Source: Ahrensia sp. | GTDB taxonomy: Bacteria > Pseudomonadota > Alphaproteobacteria > Rhizobiales > Rhizobiaceae | Length of the DNA stretch: 64,000 nt | Assembly (NCBI GenBank): GCA_002706335.1 | Contig: PAKZ01000039.1 | Span: 86,520 to 150,519 of the forward strand | Direction of reading: 5' to 3' | Shown here: in pieces, positions 55,509 to 64,000 of the stretch | Numbering within the stretch: the stretch's first letter is position 1 | Layout of the letters: each line of letters begins with the position of its first letter | Program-made: the position numbers and the translations under genes | The notes under the pieces: model-generated | What the model was told of the DNA's origin: nothing | Databases searched by the model: none | What the model saw: only the letters and a program-made list of their open reading frames with translations

Positions 55509-56810
55509 ATGGCGCGAACGGAAACCATGCCCGGCATCGACGAACTGAAACAGGACGCCCTCGACATCTTCCTTGCCGGCGTCGCCGCGGCGGATCCGCA
55601 TGACGCGGTGGTGAATGCGCTGGAAGTCCATGACGGCGAATGGTCGAAGGCGGGGCGGATCTTCGTGATCGCGGCGGGCAAGGCGGCGGTGCCGATGATG
55701 CGCGCCGCGCTGGAAACCCTGCCGGAAGGCAAGATCGCCGAGGCGCTCGCCGTCACCAATTACGAAAACGTCGCCGAGATCGACGGCGTCACGGTCATCG
55801 GCGCATCGCATCCGCTGCCCGACGAGAACGGCGCGGCGGGCGCGCGTGAGGTAGAGCGCATCGCGCATCAGGCGAAGGCGAGCGACCTCGTTTTGTGCCT
55901 TGTCTCCGGCGGCGCGTCGGCCTTGATGCCCGCGCCGGTCGAGGGCGTGACGCTGGAGGAGAAGATCGCCACGAACGATCTGCTGCTCAAATCCGGCGCT
56001 GACATCGTCGCCATGAACATCGTTCGCAAGGCCCTGTCGCGGCTGAAAGGCGGTGGACTGGCGCGCGCCATCTCGCCGGCGCAGGGCCTTGCCCTGATCC
56101 TCTCCGACGTGCCGGGCGACGATCTCGCCATCATCGCCTCGGGCCCGACCGTCGCCGATCCCGCGCCGCCGGCAAAGGCGCTGGAAATTGTCCGCGGTCT
56201 CGGTCTTGCCGACCGCCTGCCACAAAGCGTGATGGCGCATCTGGAAGCGCGTGCCTCGCATCCGGCGAAGGACTTCGTTCACACGACCGAAAACCTGTTG
56301 GTCGGCTCCAACCGCATCAGCCTCTCCGCCACCGAAAACGCCGCGGATCATCGCGGCTACGAGGTCATCGTGCTGTCGGAATGGCTGGAGGGCGACGTGC
56401 AGGCCGCCGCCGAAGCCTTTCTCGACGCCGGGCAAACCGCCCCGGCCGGTCAAAAGACCGCCATCCTCGCCGGCGGTGAAACCTCCGTGCATGTCACCGG
56501 CACCGGCAAGGGCGGCCGCAACCAGGAAATGGCGCTGCGCTTCGCGAAACTCTGCGAGAGCACTCCCTTACCAAGGGAGTGGGCGTTCCTGTCAGGGGGC
56601 ACCGACGGCCGCGACGGCCCGACCGACGCGGCGGGCGGCCTTGTCACACCGCAGACAATCCCGGCGCTGGAAGCCAAGGGCCTGTCGGCCGAGGATTACC
56701 TCGCCAGCAACGACGCCTATCACGCGCTCAGGCAAGCCGACGCGCTGGTCATGACCGGCGGCACCGGCACGAATGTGGCGGACCTGCAGGTGCTGTTATT
56801 GGGCCTCTAG
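55509..56810 (+). CDS. Glycerate 2-kinase (GckA/MOFRL family)
   Basis: About 433 residues. CLVSGGASALMPAP and ALSRLKGGGLAR are the N-terminal kinase motifs. GGETSVHVTGTGKGGRNQEMALRFA and DGRDGPTDAAGGLV belong to the MOFRL domain. It makes 2-phosphoglycerate. A perfect 9-bp inverted repeat (56561-56581) sits in frame near residue 352. GTG 55494 is another possible start. It overlaps the convergent next gene by 15 bases. Confidence 0.92.
   Translation: MARTETMPGIDELKQDALDIFLAGVAAADPHDAVVNALEVHDGEWSKAGRIFVIAAGKAAVPMMRAALETLPEGKIAEALAVTNYENVAEIDGVTVIGASHPLPDENGAAGAREVERIAHQAKASDLVLCLVSGGASALMPAPVEGVTLEEKIATNDLLLKSGADIVAMNIVRKALSRLKGGGLARAISPAQGLALILSDVPGDDLAIIASGPTVADPAPPAKALEIVRGLGLADRLPQSVMAHLEARASHPAKDFVHTTENLLVGSNRISLSATENAADHRGYEVIVLSEWLEGDVQAAAEAFLDAGQTAPAGQKTAILAGGETSVHVTGTGKGGRNQEMALRFAKLCESTPLPREWAFLSGGTDGRDGPTDAAGGLVTPQTIPALEAKGLSAEDYLASNDAYHALRQADALVMTGGTGTNVADLQVLLLGL
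56561..56581. repeat. In-frame palindrome in the glycerate kinase gene
   Basis: CACTCCCTT and AAGGGAGTG flank ACC, a perfect 9-bp stem, encoding roughly STPLPRE. It resembles the C-rich palindromes at 60504-60524 and 63603-63616. Confidence 0.8.
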
Positions 56811-57452
56811 TTCGGCAATCCAAGTGGAGACGAGTTCAGCGAATTGTCTCTCTTCCGTATCAGGCAGCAACTCTTCCTGGAGAAAGGGCAATCTGACCCG
56901 GTCGCCATGCCTTCGGTGCGCAGCACTGTCTGCAACGAACGCTTCTGCGAGATCTTGATCGGTGATGCCGGGAAACGGATCTGGGTGTTCTGTTTCAACA
57001 CGTGAATACAGTACGTATTCGAGCTCTTCGTCAAAAAAAAACGAGATTCCTGCCGTTGGTGCGACAATCGCCATTTGCTGGTCGTAGGCGTTCGCTTCCA
57101 CGAAATCGGACCAAACCGCGAAATCGAATTTGCAAGTGCGTATGACAATCGGATTTGGAATCGAGAGATTAGCCAGCAGGATTTCCCCATTCACTGCGGA
57201 GAGCTTGTTCTCGATAGCGTCTTCGATGCGCACGCCATTGATCGTGTAGTTCTCTCGAGAGTAACTGCCGCCCCAAATCAGATGGTTTCTTTGCCCGGCA
57301 ATCGGTCGTGCAAACAGGTATTCCCCGCCCGGAAACTGGGTCGTTTTCAGTTCAAGATATGGCCAGATTGCATCGAGATTTTCATCTGAAACGACTTGCC
57401 AATCGTGCTTCGTAAAGTCCTGCAATCGATGTTGCGTCAGCGTTCGGGTCAT
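56796..57452 (-). CDS. Unrecognised 218-residue protein
   Basis: ATG 57452 overlaps the VWA gene stop as ATGA, so the two are translationally coupled. The protein is acidic and soluble, rich in aromatic residues (YLELKTTQFPGGEYLFARPI, ISFFFDEELEYVLYSRVE). Base composition is clearly less GC-rich than both neighbours, and it contains a run of nine A on the plus strand. It looks acquired. I cannot assign a family. Confidence 0.65.
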   Translation of the reverse strand: MTRTLTQHRLQDFTKHDWQVVSDENLDAIWPYLELKTTQFPGGEYLFARPIAGQRNHLIWGGSYSRENYTINGVRIEDAIENKLSAVNGEILLANLSIPNPIVIRTCKFDFAVWSDFVEANAYDQQMAIVAPTAGISFFFDEELEYVLYSRVETEHPDPFPGITDQDLAEAFVADSAAHRRHGDRVRLPFLQEELLPDTEERQFAELVSTWIAELEAQ

Positions 57453-58636
57453 CGCGACAATTCCCGCGTCGCCTCGTCCAGCCCCTTGAGCGTCAGCGGA
57501 TACATGCGCCCGCCCATGATTTCGTTGAGCATCTGCGTCGACTGGGTGAAGCGCCAGCGGTCCTCGCGCTCGGGGTTCAGCCAGATCGTCTTGGGGAACT
57601 TGTCGAGCACGCGCTGCATCCACACGGCGCCGGCCTCCTCGTTCCAGTGCTCCACCGAGCCGCCGGCCATGGCGATCTCGTAGGGGCTCATCGTCGCGTC
57701 GCCGACGAAGACGATCCGGTAGTCCGGTCCGTAGGTATGCAACACGTCGAAAGTCGGGATCCGCTCGGCATGGCGGCGGCGGCGATTGTCCTTCCACACG
57801 CTCTCGTAGAGGCAATTGTGGAAGTAATAATATTCCATGTGCTTGAACTCGGCGCGCGCCGCCGAGAACAGCTCCTCGACGACGCGGATATGGTCGTCCA
57901 TCGAGCCGCCGACATCGAAGAACATGACGAGCTTCACCGCGTTGCGGCGCTCGGGCCGCATCTTCACGTCCAGATAGCCGTGTTCGGCGGTCGATTTGAT
58001 CGTGCCGTCGAGATCGAACTCGTCATGCGCGCCCTGCCGCGCCCAGCGGCGCAGCCGTTTCAGCGCCACCTTGATGTTGCGCGTGCCGAGCTCGACCGAA
58101 TCGTCGAAATTTTTAAATTCGCGCTTGTCCCAGACCTTCACGGCGCGGCGATGCCGGCTTTCGTGCTGGCCGATGCGCACGCCCTCGGGATTGTAGCCAT
58201 AGGCGCCGAAGGGTGAGGTGCCGGCCGTGCCGATCCATTTCGAACCGCCCTGGTGGCGGCCCTTTTGCTCCTCGAGGCGCTCCTTCAGCGTCTCCATCAG
58301 CTTGTCGAACCCGCCGAGCGACTCGACCAGCTTCTTTTCCTCTTCCGAGAGATGCTTTTCGGCCAGCCGGCGCAGCCACTCCTCCGGCAGCGCCATCGGG
58401 TCGATCCCGGTTTCGCCGGAGACCGCCTCCAGCCCCTTGAAGACGTGGGCGAACACCTGGTCGAACCGGTCTATATGGCGCTCGTCCTTCACCAGCGCGG
58501 CGCGCGCGAGAAAATAGAAGCCCTCGACGTCATAGGTGACGAGGCCTGCCTCCATGCCTTCCAGCAGCGAGAGATATTCGCGCAGCGAGACGGGAACCTT
58601 GGCGGCCTTCAGTTCGAGGAAGAATGGAATGAACAT
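57449..58636 (-). CDS. VWA domain protein, CoxE-like (COG3825)
   Basis: 395 residues. SLREYLSLLEGMEAGL at the N-terminus and a C-terminal von Willebrand A-like domain with MFFDVGGSMDDH, a MIDAS variant (DVGGS for DxSxS). CoxE-type proteins often work with MoxR-type AAA+ ATPases in metalloenzyme maturation. No such ATPase is nearby. Coupled to the unrecognised 218-residue gene. Confidence 0.9.
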   Translation of the reverse strand: MFIPFFLELKAAKVPVSLREYLSLLEGMEAGLVTYDVEGFYFLARAALVKDERHIDRFDQVFAHVFKGLEAVSGETGIDPMALPEEWLRRLAEKHLSEEEKKLVESLGGFDKLMETLKERLEEQKGRHQGGSKWIGTAGTSPFGAYGYNPEGVRIGQHESRHRRAVKVWDKREFKNFDDSVELGTRNIKVALKRLRRWARQGAHDEFDLDGTIKSTAEHGYLDVKMRPERRNAVKLVMFFDVGGSMDDHIRVVEELFSAARAEFKHMEYYYFHNCLYESVWKDNRRRRHAERIPTFDVLHTYGPDYRIVFVGDATMSPYEIAMAGGSVEHWNEEAGAVWMQRVLDKFPKTIWLNPEREDRWRFTQSTQMLNEIMGGRMYPLTLKGLDEATRELSR

Positions 58637-58763
58637 GGCCGCTTTCTATCACGATTTTCGCCGCGCCTGAAAAGCCCGGCCGGGCCTGCGGGGCCGGGAA
58701 CGGAACATTTTTTCAATCGGCGGCGCGTCGGATGCGCTAGCGTTCGGGAAAAGGAGATACGCC

Positions 58764-59135
58764 ATGACCTGGAAACCCGAAGGCTATACCAGCCTGTCGC
58801 CCTATCTGATTGTCCCCGACGCGCAAAAAACGCTCGATTTCGTCGCGAAGGTGTTCAGTGCCGAACCGTTGCGTATCCATCGCCGCGACGACGGCTCGAT
58901 CATGCATGCGGAAGCCCGGATCGACGACACCGTGCTCATGATGGGCGAAATGGCGGAGGGGCCGAAAAGCAATGTGCATGTCTATTGCGCCAACGTGGAG
59001 CAGGCGTTCCAACGGGCGCTCGATGCCGGCGGTACGGTCGTCCAGCCGCTGGAACCGAAGCCCGACGGCGACCGGCGCGGCGGCGTCGATGACGGCAACA
59101 ACACGACGTGGTGGCTGTCGCGGCAGGAAGCCTAG
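58764..59135 (+). CDS. VOC family protein (PhnB-like)
   Basis: 123 residues: YTSLSPYLIVPDAQKTLDFV, HAEARIDDTVLMMGE and a paired second half, the vicinal-oxygen-chelate fold of the PhnB/glyoxalase-like group. The reaction is unknown. Its end overlaps the convergent membrane-protein gene by four bases. Confidence 0.9.
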   Translation: MTWKPEGYTSLSPYLIVPDAQKTLDFVAKVFSAEPLRIHRRDDGSIMHAEARIDDTVLMMGEMAEGPKSNVHVYCANVEQAFQRALDAGGTVVQPLEPKPDGDRRGGVDDGNNTTWWLSRQEA

Positions 59136-59446
59136 CCCGCTAGCCGCGCCCAGACGATCACGCCGCCAATGGCGAGCAGCAGCGCGGTGGCGAGCGCGAG
59201 CGGCAATCGGCTTGCCCAGCGCAAGGCGGAACCGCGCGCCTGTTCGCGGCCGACCATATAGGTCGGCACCGCGACGATGCCGGCGGCGAACTGCCAGAGC
59301 AGGAAGCCCGATACCCGATTGAAGCCGCGGGTGAATCCGTCGCCCGTCGGTTCGGTCGCCGAGAAGCCGATGAAGGACCAAACGAAGAGCCCCGCCCAGA
59401 TGGCGAGCAGAAAGGCGACGAGCAGCTTCTCGCGCGACGCGACCAT
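59132..59446 (-). CDS. Small membrane protein of unknown family
   Basis: 104 residues with three hydrophobic helices (about 8-28, 45-66 and 80-100). Only topology is clear. A ribosome-binding site (AGGAGAAATCG) precedes ATG 59446. Confidence 0.75.
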   Translation of the reverse strand: MVASREKLLVAFLLAIWAGLFVWSFIGFSATEPTGDGFTRGFNRVSGFLLWQFAAGIVAVPTYMVGREQARGSALRWASRLPLALATALLLAIGGVIVWARLAG

Positions 59447-59521
59447 CGATTTCTCCTCCTGAGCAGAAGTCTAACGCAAGTCGCGGCGCGAAACCATCAG
59501 GGCACGGTTAGGCTCAGGCCC

Positions 59522-59995
59522 TCAGCCGCGCCGCTTCGCCAGAACCGCCTCGCGCCGTTCGAGGCTTTCCTTCGGCCAGTGTTCGGAGCGCCGGTAATAC
59601 TGCGCCATGGCCGGTATGTGCTGCGGCAGCACCACCCATGGCTGCTTGCTTTCGGTATAGATATGGATGTCGGGCGGGCAGGCGTCGGGATCGTCCAGCG
59701 TGCCGACGCGGATGAAGCGGAAATCCGGCCCGGCGCCGGAATAGACGCTCCAGACCGCCACCTCGCAGGTCGGGCAGCGATGAATGATCTGGCCCTTGCC
59801 GCTTTCGCTGGGCGTCGCCACGCCGACCGGCTCGCCGCCGAGCGGCTCCACCGCCTCGGCCTCGATCAGGGCATTCAGCGCAAAGGCCGATCCGGTCTCG
59901 CGCTGGCACCAGCGGCAATGGCAGCAATGGACGAAGAGCGGCTTCGCCTTCAACCGGTAGCGGACCTCGCCGCAGGTGCATCGGCCATCGAGCAT
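59522..59995 (-). CDS. GFA family protein (formaldehyde-activating-like fold)
   Basis: 157 residues from ATG 59995 after GGGAGG. Zinc ligands appear in CTCGEVRYRL, CCHCRWCQRETG and CPTCEV, the Gfa/CENP-V signature. Many members are not glutathione-formaldehyde enzymes, so the substrate is open. Confidence 0.92.
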   Translation of the reverse strand: MLDGRCTCGEVRYRLKAKPLFVHCCHCRWCQRETGSAFALNALIEAEAVEPLGGEPVGVATPSESGKGQIIHRCPTCEVAVWSVYSGAGPDFRFIRVGTLDDPDACPPDIHIYTESKQPWVVLPQHIPAMAQYYRRSEHWPKESLERREAVLAKRRG

Positions 59996-60270
59996 CGCAT
60001 CCTCCCTCGCTTGCCGATGCCGAGCTTCGGACAATTGCGGGCCGAGATCAATCGCGGCGAGAGCGACGCGGTGTCACGGCCAGCCGCGCCGTGCTTTCGA
60101 TGGACAGTGACGACAAGACGCTTTTGACGAAACCGCGGAAAACCTCCTTTCGCGCCGCCTCGCCAGGTTTTTCCCCGGCGCTTTTGTCCACCGCTTCGCC
60201 GCCGTCCCTATTCTTCAGGTGCCCGCCAGCGAGCGGGAGCGAAACTCAAGGGCGGAAAAAGACGGTCGCC

Positions 60271-61050
60271 ATGTATTACTCGGCTCCAGGCATAAACTGG
60301 GACGCGGTTGTCGCCCGCAACAAGGAGCTTCTTACGCGCGTCGTCGAGATGCTGTTCTCGCTCGTCATAGGCCTTGACGAAAAGGGCATGGTGGAAACCC
60401 TGCCCCGCGCCACTCACAACTACATCCACCGCATCCTGCGCCCCGCCGAATCCGCCCTTCGCCGCCTGATCCTGATCGCTGCGAGGGATATCGAACCCGC
60501 CACTCTCCCCCTGCGTGCGGGAGAAATAACAGCTAAGCCCTTGGCTTTTGCAAGAGGGGGGGCCGCGATGCCAAACTCAGGCCCTGTCTTCACCGGCAGC
60601 CGCGGCCTCGCCGGCGTCGTTGATCGTCCAACACAAAAGGCACCCAAAAAGCTCTTGACCCGTCCGCCCGTCTTCTCCCTCATCGACCCCAGAAAACAGT
60701 TCCACTTTGGCCCGCGCCGCCGCTACGGCAAGACCGTCCCGCGCATCACCTTCATGGACGGCCGCGATCGGACGCCCATTCCGGAGATCAAGCTTCCCGA
60801 ACCCGGCGACCCGGTCGACGCCAAACGCCTCTGCCGCCGCCTGATCGCACTGAAAAACGCGCTCGACAATCTCGACAGGGAAGCGCTCCGCCTCGCCCGC
60901 CGGAAGGCGCGGCGGGGCATCTCCTGCCTCTCCCCGATGCGCCCCGGCTATCCGCCAGGCCGCCGCAAGCGGCCGCGCTACGAGATAGACGAGATCCTCA
61001 AGGAACTCCATTCATGGGCGCGGTATTCGGAGGAGCCGGACTCGTCGTGA
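60271..61050 (+). CDS. Conserved-looking hypothetical protein
   Basis: 259 residues from ATG 60271. The N-terminal half reads as alpha-helical (NWDAVVARNKELLTRVVEML) and the C-terminal half is basic. A Pro/Arg/Gly-rich middle (about residues 72-100) coincides with a palindromic C-rich insert at 60504-60524. The upstream frame to 60091 is low-complexity and not counted. No domain is recognised. Confidence 0.7.
   Translation: MYYSAPGINWDAVVARNKELLTRVVEMLFSLVIGLDEKGMVETLPRATHNYIHRILRPAESALRRLILIAARDIEPATLPLRAGEITAKPLAFARGGAAMPNSGPVFTGSRGLAGVVDRPTQKAPKKLLTRPPVFSLIDPRKQFHFGPRRRYGKTVPRITFMDGRDRTPIPEIKLPEPGDPVDAKRLCRRLIALKNALDNLDREALRLARRKARRGISCLSPMRPGYPPGRRKRPRYEIDEILKELHSWARYSEEPDSS
60504..60524. 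repeat. In-frame C-rich palindrome
   Basis: TCTCCC (60504) and GGGAGA (60519) enclose CCTGCGTGC-like bases, with further inner pairing. It lies inside the coding frame of the hypothetical gene and is not typical of its flanking codons. Confidence 0.6.
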
Positions 61051-61483
61051 GCCGGGATTTCCCTCAGCGCGCATAATTCCGGCCAAGTGCCTGCCGGACC
61101 CTCAGCCTTGCCGTTTCGCCGTCACGGCCTCGCGAGCATGTCTTGTGAATCTCGTGGAATAGTCACCAAACCTGTGATGCATATGCAACAATAAGAAACC
61201 ATCCCAAAAAAGATCGGTCGTCGGGTTGTGTAACTGGAACAGGACTGATCCATTAATTTTTCAGGGGAATTCTGGGGGATTGCTGCGGGTTAACTTGCGA
61301 AATGGCCATTGTGATCGAGGACGATCACATGGTTTCAGCGACGCGCGTCAACTTCTTCATCAAGCTATCTCGGCTCTACGAGCAAAACCGAAGGTGTCGC
61401 CGGGCAGCCGGCCTCGCCCCCGGTTGAGCCGAGAACAACATCATACTCGACCGCTTCATCGGTCGGGCACAGGGGGAAGACGC
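61051..61483. other. Upstream region of the autotransporter gene
   Basis: About 430 bases without a convincing gene. The middle (61140-61270) is AT-rich. A perfect inverted repeat, TGTGATCG-AGGA-CGATCACA, occupies 61310-61329, about 155 bases before the start codon, and may be a regulator site. A ribosome-binding GGGGAAG lies just before ATG 61484. Confidence 0.6.
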
Positions 61484-63535
61484 ATGGTTGGTACGATCAC
61501 ACGGGGACTGGTGGCCTTCAGCTCCAGACTGATGAAGGCGCTCGCACTGTCTTCGGCTGCTTCGCTTATGCTGCTTGGTTCCGCCTCGGCTTTCACGGTC
61601 ACGGGCGATAATCGTTTGCCGTCTCCCGTTGTCGCCAATTCTAATCGCTACATCGGCGTTTATTGTAGATATCAATATGTGTCTAATATTAATGGAGTTA
61701 GCGTCGAAGACGTATGGCAAAGTGATGATCCAATAATTCGTGGACAAGTTGCTTATTTGAACGATGAAAACTATTTTTATATATTCTCCAGTGAGGAGAG
61801 ATTGACACCGGGGACTTCGATAACATTTACAAATACGCAAAACGTGTCTGGAAATGCCGCCGCATCAATTACCTTGACGTTGGAAGAGGCGGATTTTGCA
61901 GATGGAGACGCGGCCTTTCAGCAAAATTGCGGCCTCAACTCTGCCCCGACCATCACCAGTCCGACGAGTTACACCATCGACGAGAACACAACCTTCGTTG
62001 CTGACATCGACGCCAACGACGACGTTGACAGCGAGGGCTCCGGCCTGACCTATTCGCTCACCGGCGGTGACGATCAGGCCCTGTTCCAGATCGACCCGGA
62101 CACCGGCGAACTGTCCTTCAAGGCAGCCCCGGATTTCGACAACCCGCAGGATACCGGCGCTGACAACATCTACGAGGTCGAGGTCACCGTTGCGGATGGC
62201 GACGACGGTGAAGACAGTGAACTTGTCAGCGTAACAGTCGGCCACACGGCAGTTGAGACTGTCGCCCTCATCGGCGCGATGCAGGAGCTTCGCTCCAGGC
62301 TGATCCTCCAACACGGTCCGAACGCGCAGCGACGCCTGAACCGCCTCAAGGGGATCTACGCCAACAATGGCGGCGTGAGCGGCTTCGGTCTGGCCTACCG
62401 GAATGACAACCTGCCCGTCGCCCTGACGGTCGGCAAGGACAGCGGCTCGTTTGCCTACAGCTTGCGCAACTATCGTGCCGAAGGCCGTAAGCAGGGCCTG
62501 TCCGGTAACGTTGGCAGTGTCGCGACAGGTCTTCTCGGTGCGCCCGAGGCCAACGGCCATGTCTCGGGCAACACACAGGCGCTTGCCTATTCCGGTTCGT
62601 TGTCTGCGGCGGAGAAGCAGTCACTCGGTATGGACGGCAGCCTGACGCCCGCCTCGGCCTTTGCTCCATCCGGTTCGAAGCGGGATAGCGCCGCTGGCGG
62701 CATTGCCCCGCTTGCCATGTTCGGAGATGGCGACGCCGATGCGGATGGCGGCGTCGATCCGATGAGCCAGCGTTACGACATCTGGGCGGAGGGCCAGTAC
62801 AGCAGGTTCAACGCGACGGCGGGAGACGGCACTTTCGCCATCCTGCATGCCGGAGCGGATTATCTTGTGACCAGGGATTTGCTGGTCGGTCTCGGTACCC
62901 AGTTCGACTGGATCGACATGGATGCGTCATCGGGAACCGGCACGGCGGATGGCTGGGGCTTCATGATCGGTCCCTACATGACGGCCAAGCTTGCCGACGG
63001 TCTTTATCTCGACGCCCGTGGTGCATTTGGGCAGTCCTACAACCATGTCAGCCCGGCTGGCACCTATGAGGACGCCTTCGACGGCGAACGCTGGCTGGCG
63101 ACTGCGGCGCTGATCGGAGAGTTCGAGGCGGGGGCTTTCACTGTCAGCCCTGAAGCGCGGCTGTCATGGTTCCGCGAACAGTCGGAAGCCTATGTCGACA
63201 GCTTGTTGACCCCGGTCCCGTCCGTGACCACGGAGACGGGCACATTCTCCTTCGGCCCTACAATCAGTCGGAAGATCGCGATGGAGAACGGTGCGGTCGT
63301 CACGCCCTTCACCACGGTCACCGGCATCTGGACCTTCGACCAGACAAACACGGCTACAGCCGTCTCAAGCCAGCCGGGTCTGGCCGAGGAGGGCATTCGC
63401 GCCAAGGTGGAAGCGGGCTTCGATGTCGCCAACGACAACGGTCTCAGCCTGTCGATCTCAGGCCACTACGACGGCATCGGCGAGAAGGGCTTCGAGGCGT
63501 ATGGCGGCAAGCTGGGTGTCAGTCAGGCGTTCTAG
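61484..63535 (+). CDS. Cadherin-like domain autotransporter outer-membrane protein
   Basis: 683 residues. A long signal peptide ends at GSASA (residue 36). The first 100 passenger residues are AT-rich in DNA and of unknown fold. A cadherin-like domain follows (about 155-260: SAPTITSPTSYTIDENTTF and ANDDVD), then a linker. A C-terminal beta-barrel (about 425-683) ends SQAF, with the terminal Phe used for outer-membrane insertion. Surface adhesion is the likely role. Confidence 0.88.
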   Translation: MVGTITRGLVAFSSRLMKALALSSAASLMLLGSASAFTVTGDNRLPSPVVANSNRYIGVYCRYQYVSNINGVSVEDVWQSDDPIIRGQVAYLNDENYFYIFSSEERLTPGTSITFTNTQNVSGNAAASITLTLEEADFADGDAAFQQNCGLNSAPTITSPTSYTIDENTTFVADIDANDDVDSEGSGLTYSLTGGDDQALFQIDPDTGELSFKAAPDFDNPQDTGADNIYEVEVTVADGDDGEDSELVSVTVGHTAVETVALIGAMQELRSRLILQHGPNAQRRLNRLKGIYANNGGVSGFGLAYRNDNLPVALTVGKDSGSFAYSLRNYRAEGRKQGLSGNVGSVATGLLGAPEANGHVSGNTQALAYSGSLSAAEKQSLGMDGSLTPASAFAPSGSKRDSAAGGIAPLAMFGDGDADADGGVDPMSQRYDIWAEGQYSRFNATAGDGTFAILHAGADYLVTRDLLVGLGTQFDWIDMDASSGTGTADGWGFMIGPYMTAKLADGLYLDARGAFGQSYNHVSPAGTYEDAFDGERWLATAALIGEFEAGAFTVSPEARLSWFREQSEAYVDSLLTPVPSVTTETGTFSFGPTISRKIAMENGAVVTPFTTVTGIWTFDQTNTATAVSSQPGLAEEGIRAKVEAGFDVANDNGLSLSISGHYDGIGEKGFEAYGGKLGVSQAF

Positions 63536-63755
63536 AGCCTTTCAGGGCCAACGGGTCGTGGCGTTTCCTGCGATACCGCAGGGTCGCGATGTCAGACTCC
63601 CTCCCCCTTGAGGGGGTGAAGAGCGGTCGGCGAAGCCGGCCAATCGACAACGATTTGTCGATTGGAGCGAGGAACGCCCGAAGCGAAAGCGGAGGGCCGG
63701 TGGATAAAGGGTGGGGGAAGTGATGGTGGAGATTAGCTGCACCGTCTAACAAGGT

Positions 63756-63790
63756 CGTCATCCTCGGGCTTGACCCGAGGACCCATTCCG
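63756..63790 (+). repeat. 35-bp inverted repeat, left arm
   Basis: An exact reverse complement of 63864-63898. The arm is itself partly palindromic (CCTCGGG with CCCGAGG). Confidence 0.93.
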
Positions 63791-63863
63791 TGACGCCGAC
63801 TTCGGTCAAAACCGCGTGAAGAATATTGCTCATTCTGATGTTCGGAGGAGGTTTCGAACATCT

Positions 63864-63898
63864 CGGAATGGGTCCTCGGGTCAAGCCCGAGGATGACG
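63864..63898 (-). repeat. 35-bp inverted repeat, right arm
   Basis: Perfectly matches the left arm in reverse orientation. The 73 bases between them contain a smaller inverted repeat (ATGTTCG/CGAACAT). Confidence 0.93.
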
Positions 63899-64000
63899 GA
63901 GTGAGGGATAGCCCCCGCCGCAAATCCCCGAAATCCGGCCAATCGGCACAAATATTATCCACCGCTCTTCGCCATCGCTTCCCCTTACGGTGTCCTTTCA

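Larger units (their letters stand above)
63536..64000. other. Palindromic repeat cluster, no gene seen
   Basis: Several hairpins lie in a row: CCCCC-TTGA-GGGGG at 63603-63616, CCAATCGACAA/TTGTCGATTGG at 63640-63665 with a CGAT loop, and the 35-bp inverted pair at 63756-63898. The end of the window again carries pieces like those near 63620 (GGCCAATCG, CCACCGCTCTTCGCC). It looks like a nest of extragenic palindromic elements. Confidence 0.75.

Noticed and set aside
1..64000. CRISPR arrays, rRNA genes or complete insertion sequences
   Set aside because: No regularly spaced repeats, rRNA sequence or transposase frame was seen on either strand.

Overview
The window comes from a GC-rich alphaproteobacterial chromosome, most likely order Hyphomicrobiales (Rhizobiales). 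The gene order argH-lptM-lysA-TIGR02302, ftsE-ftsX-ydcF-plsC, cobS-cobT with a J-domain gene and bolA, aroK-aroB-corC, and xerD-accA is the kind of core synteny seen in rhizobial relatives. CpdR, CobST cobaltochelatase and GANTC/GTTAAC-rich control DNA point the same way. I cannot name the genus.

Layout. 1-4.6 kb: a GH1 beta-glucosidase cut by the window edge, an S4-domain RNA-binding protein and a large Suv3-like helicase. 4.6-5.2 kb: an AT-richer gap with a dense GANTC cluster, four GTTAAC palindromes and a 47-bp repeat pair. 5.2-25 kb: thiol-redox, arginine, lysine, histidine and tyrosine synthesis, divisome FtsEX, cell-cycle CpdR, phospholipid acylation and glyoxalase II. 25-33 kb: rpmB, a queuosine-precursor transporter with a possible riboswitch leader, CobS/CobT, a J-domain protein, BolA, and an operon of a tiny membrane protein plus two cytochromes c. 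33-45.6 kb: CorC-type transporter, aroKB, xerD, accA, an L,D-transpeptidase lipoprotein, TusA, a LysR/cupin pair, a CobW metallochaperone, a D,D-carboxypeptidase and an M20 amidohydrolase.

45.66-53.90 kb is an integrated island. It sits in a tRNA-Arg(CCU) gene, is bounded by 45-bp repeats of the tRNA 3' end, and carries its own tyrosine integrase. Two A(A/G)GTACCG motifs near each end look like integrase arm sites. Its core (integrase, AlpA-like HTH, PrimPol/VapE replication protein, XRE regulator) resembles a phage satellite. The cargo is an orphan RES-domain (NAD+-cleaving family) gene overlapping the integrase, a small membrane protein, and a type I restriction locus in which a deletion joins hsdM directly to the 3' end of hsdR.

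54-64 kb returns to host-like DNA: DUF2461, TfoX-like, glycerate kinase, a VWA/CoxE-like gene coupled to an unrecognised lower-GC ORF, VOC and GFA proteins, and a cadherin-domain autotransporter. The window ends in palindromic repeats, including a perfect 35-bp inverted repeat. Two coding sequences here carry short palindromes in frame.

The most unusual items are the GANTC-rich gap at 4.6-5.2 kb, the satellite-like island with its RES gene and inferred arm sites, the hsdM/hsdR deletion joint, and an in-frame stop four codons into the expected lysA start.
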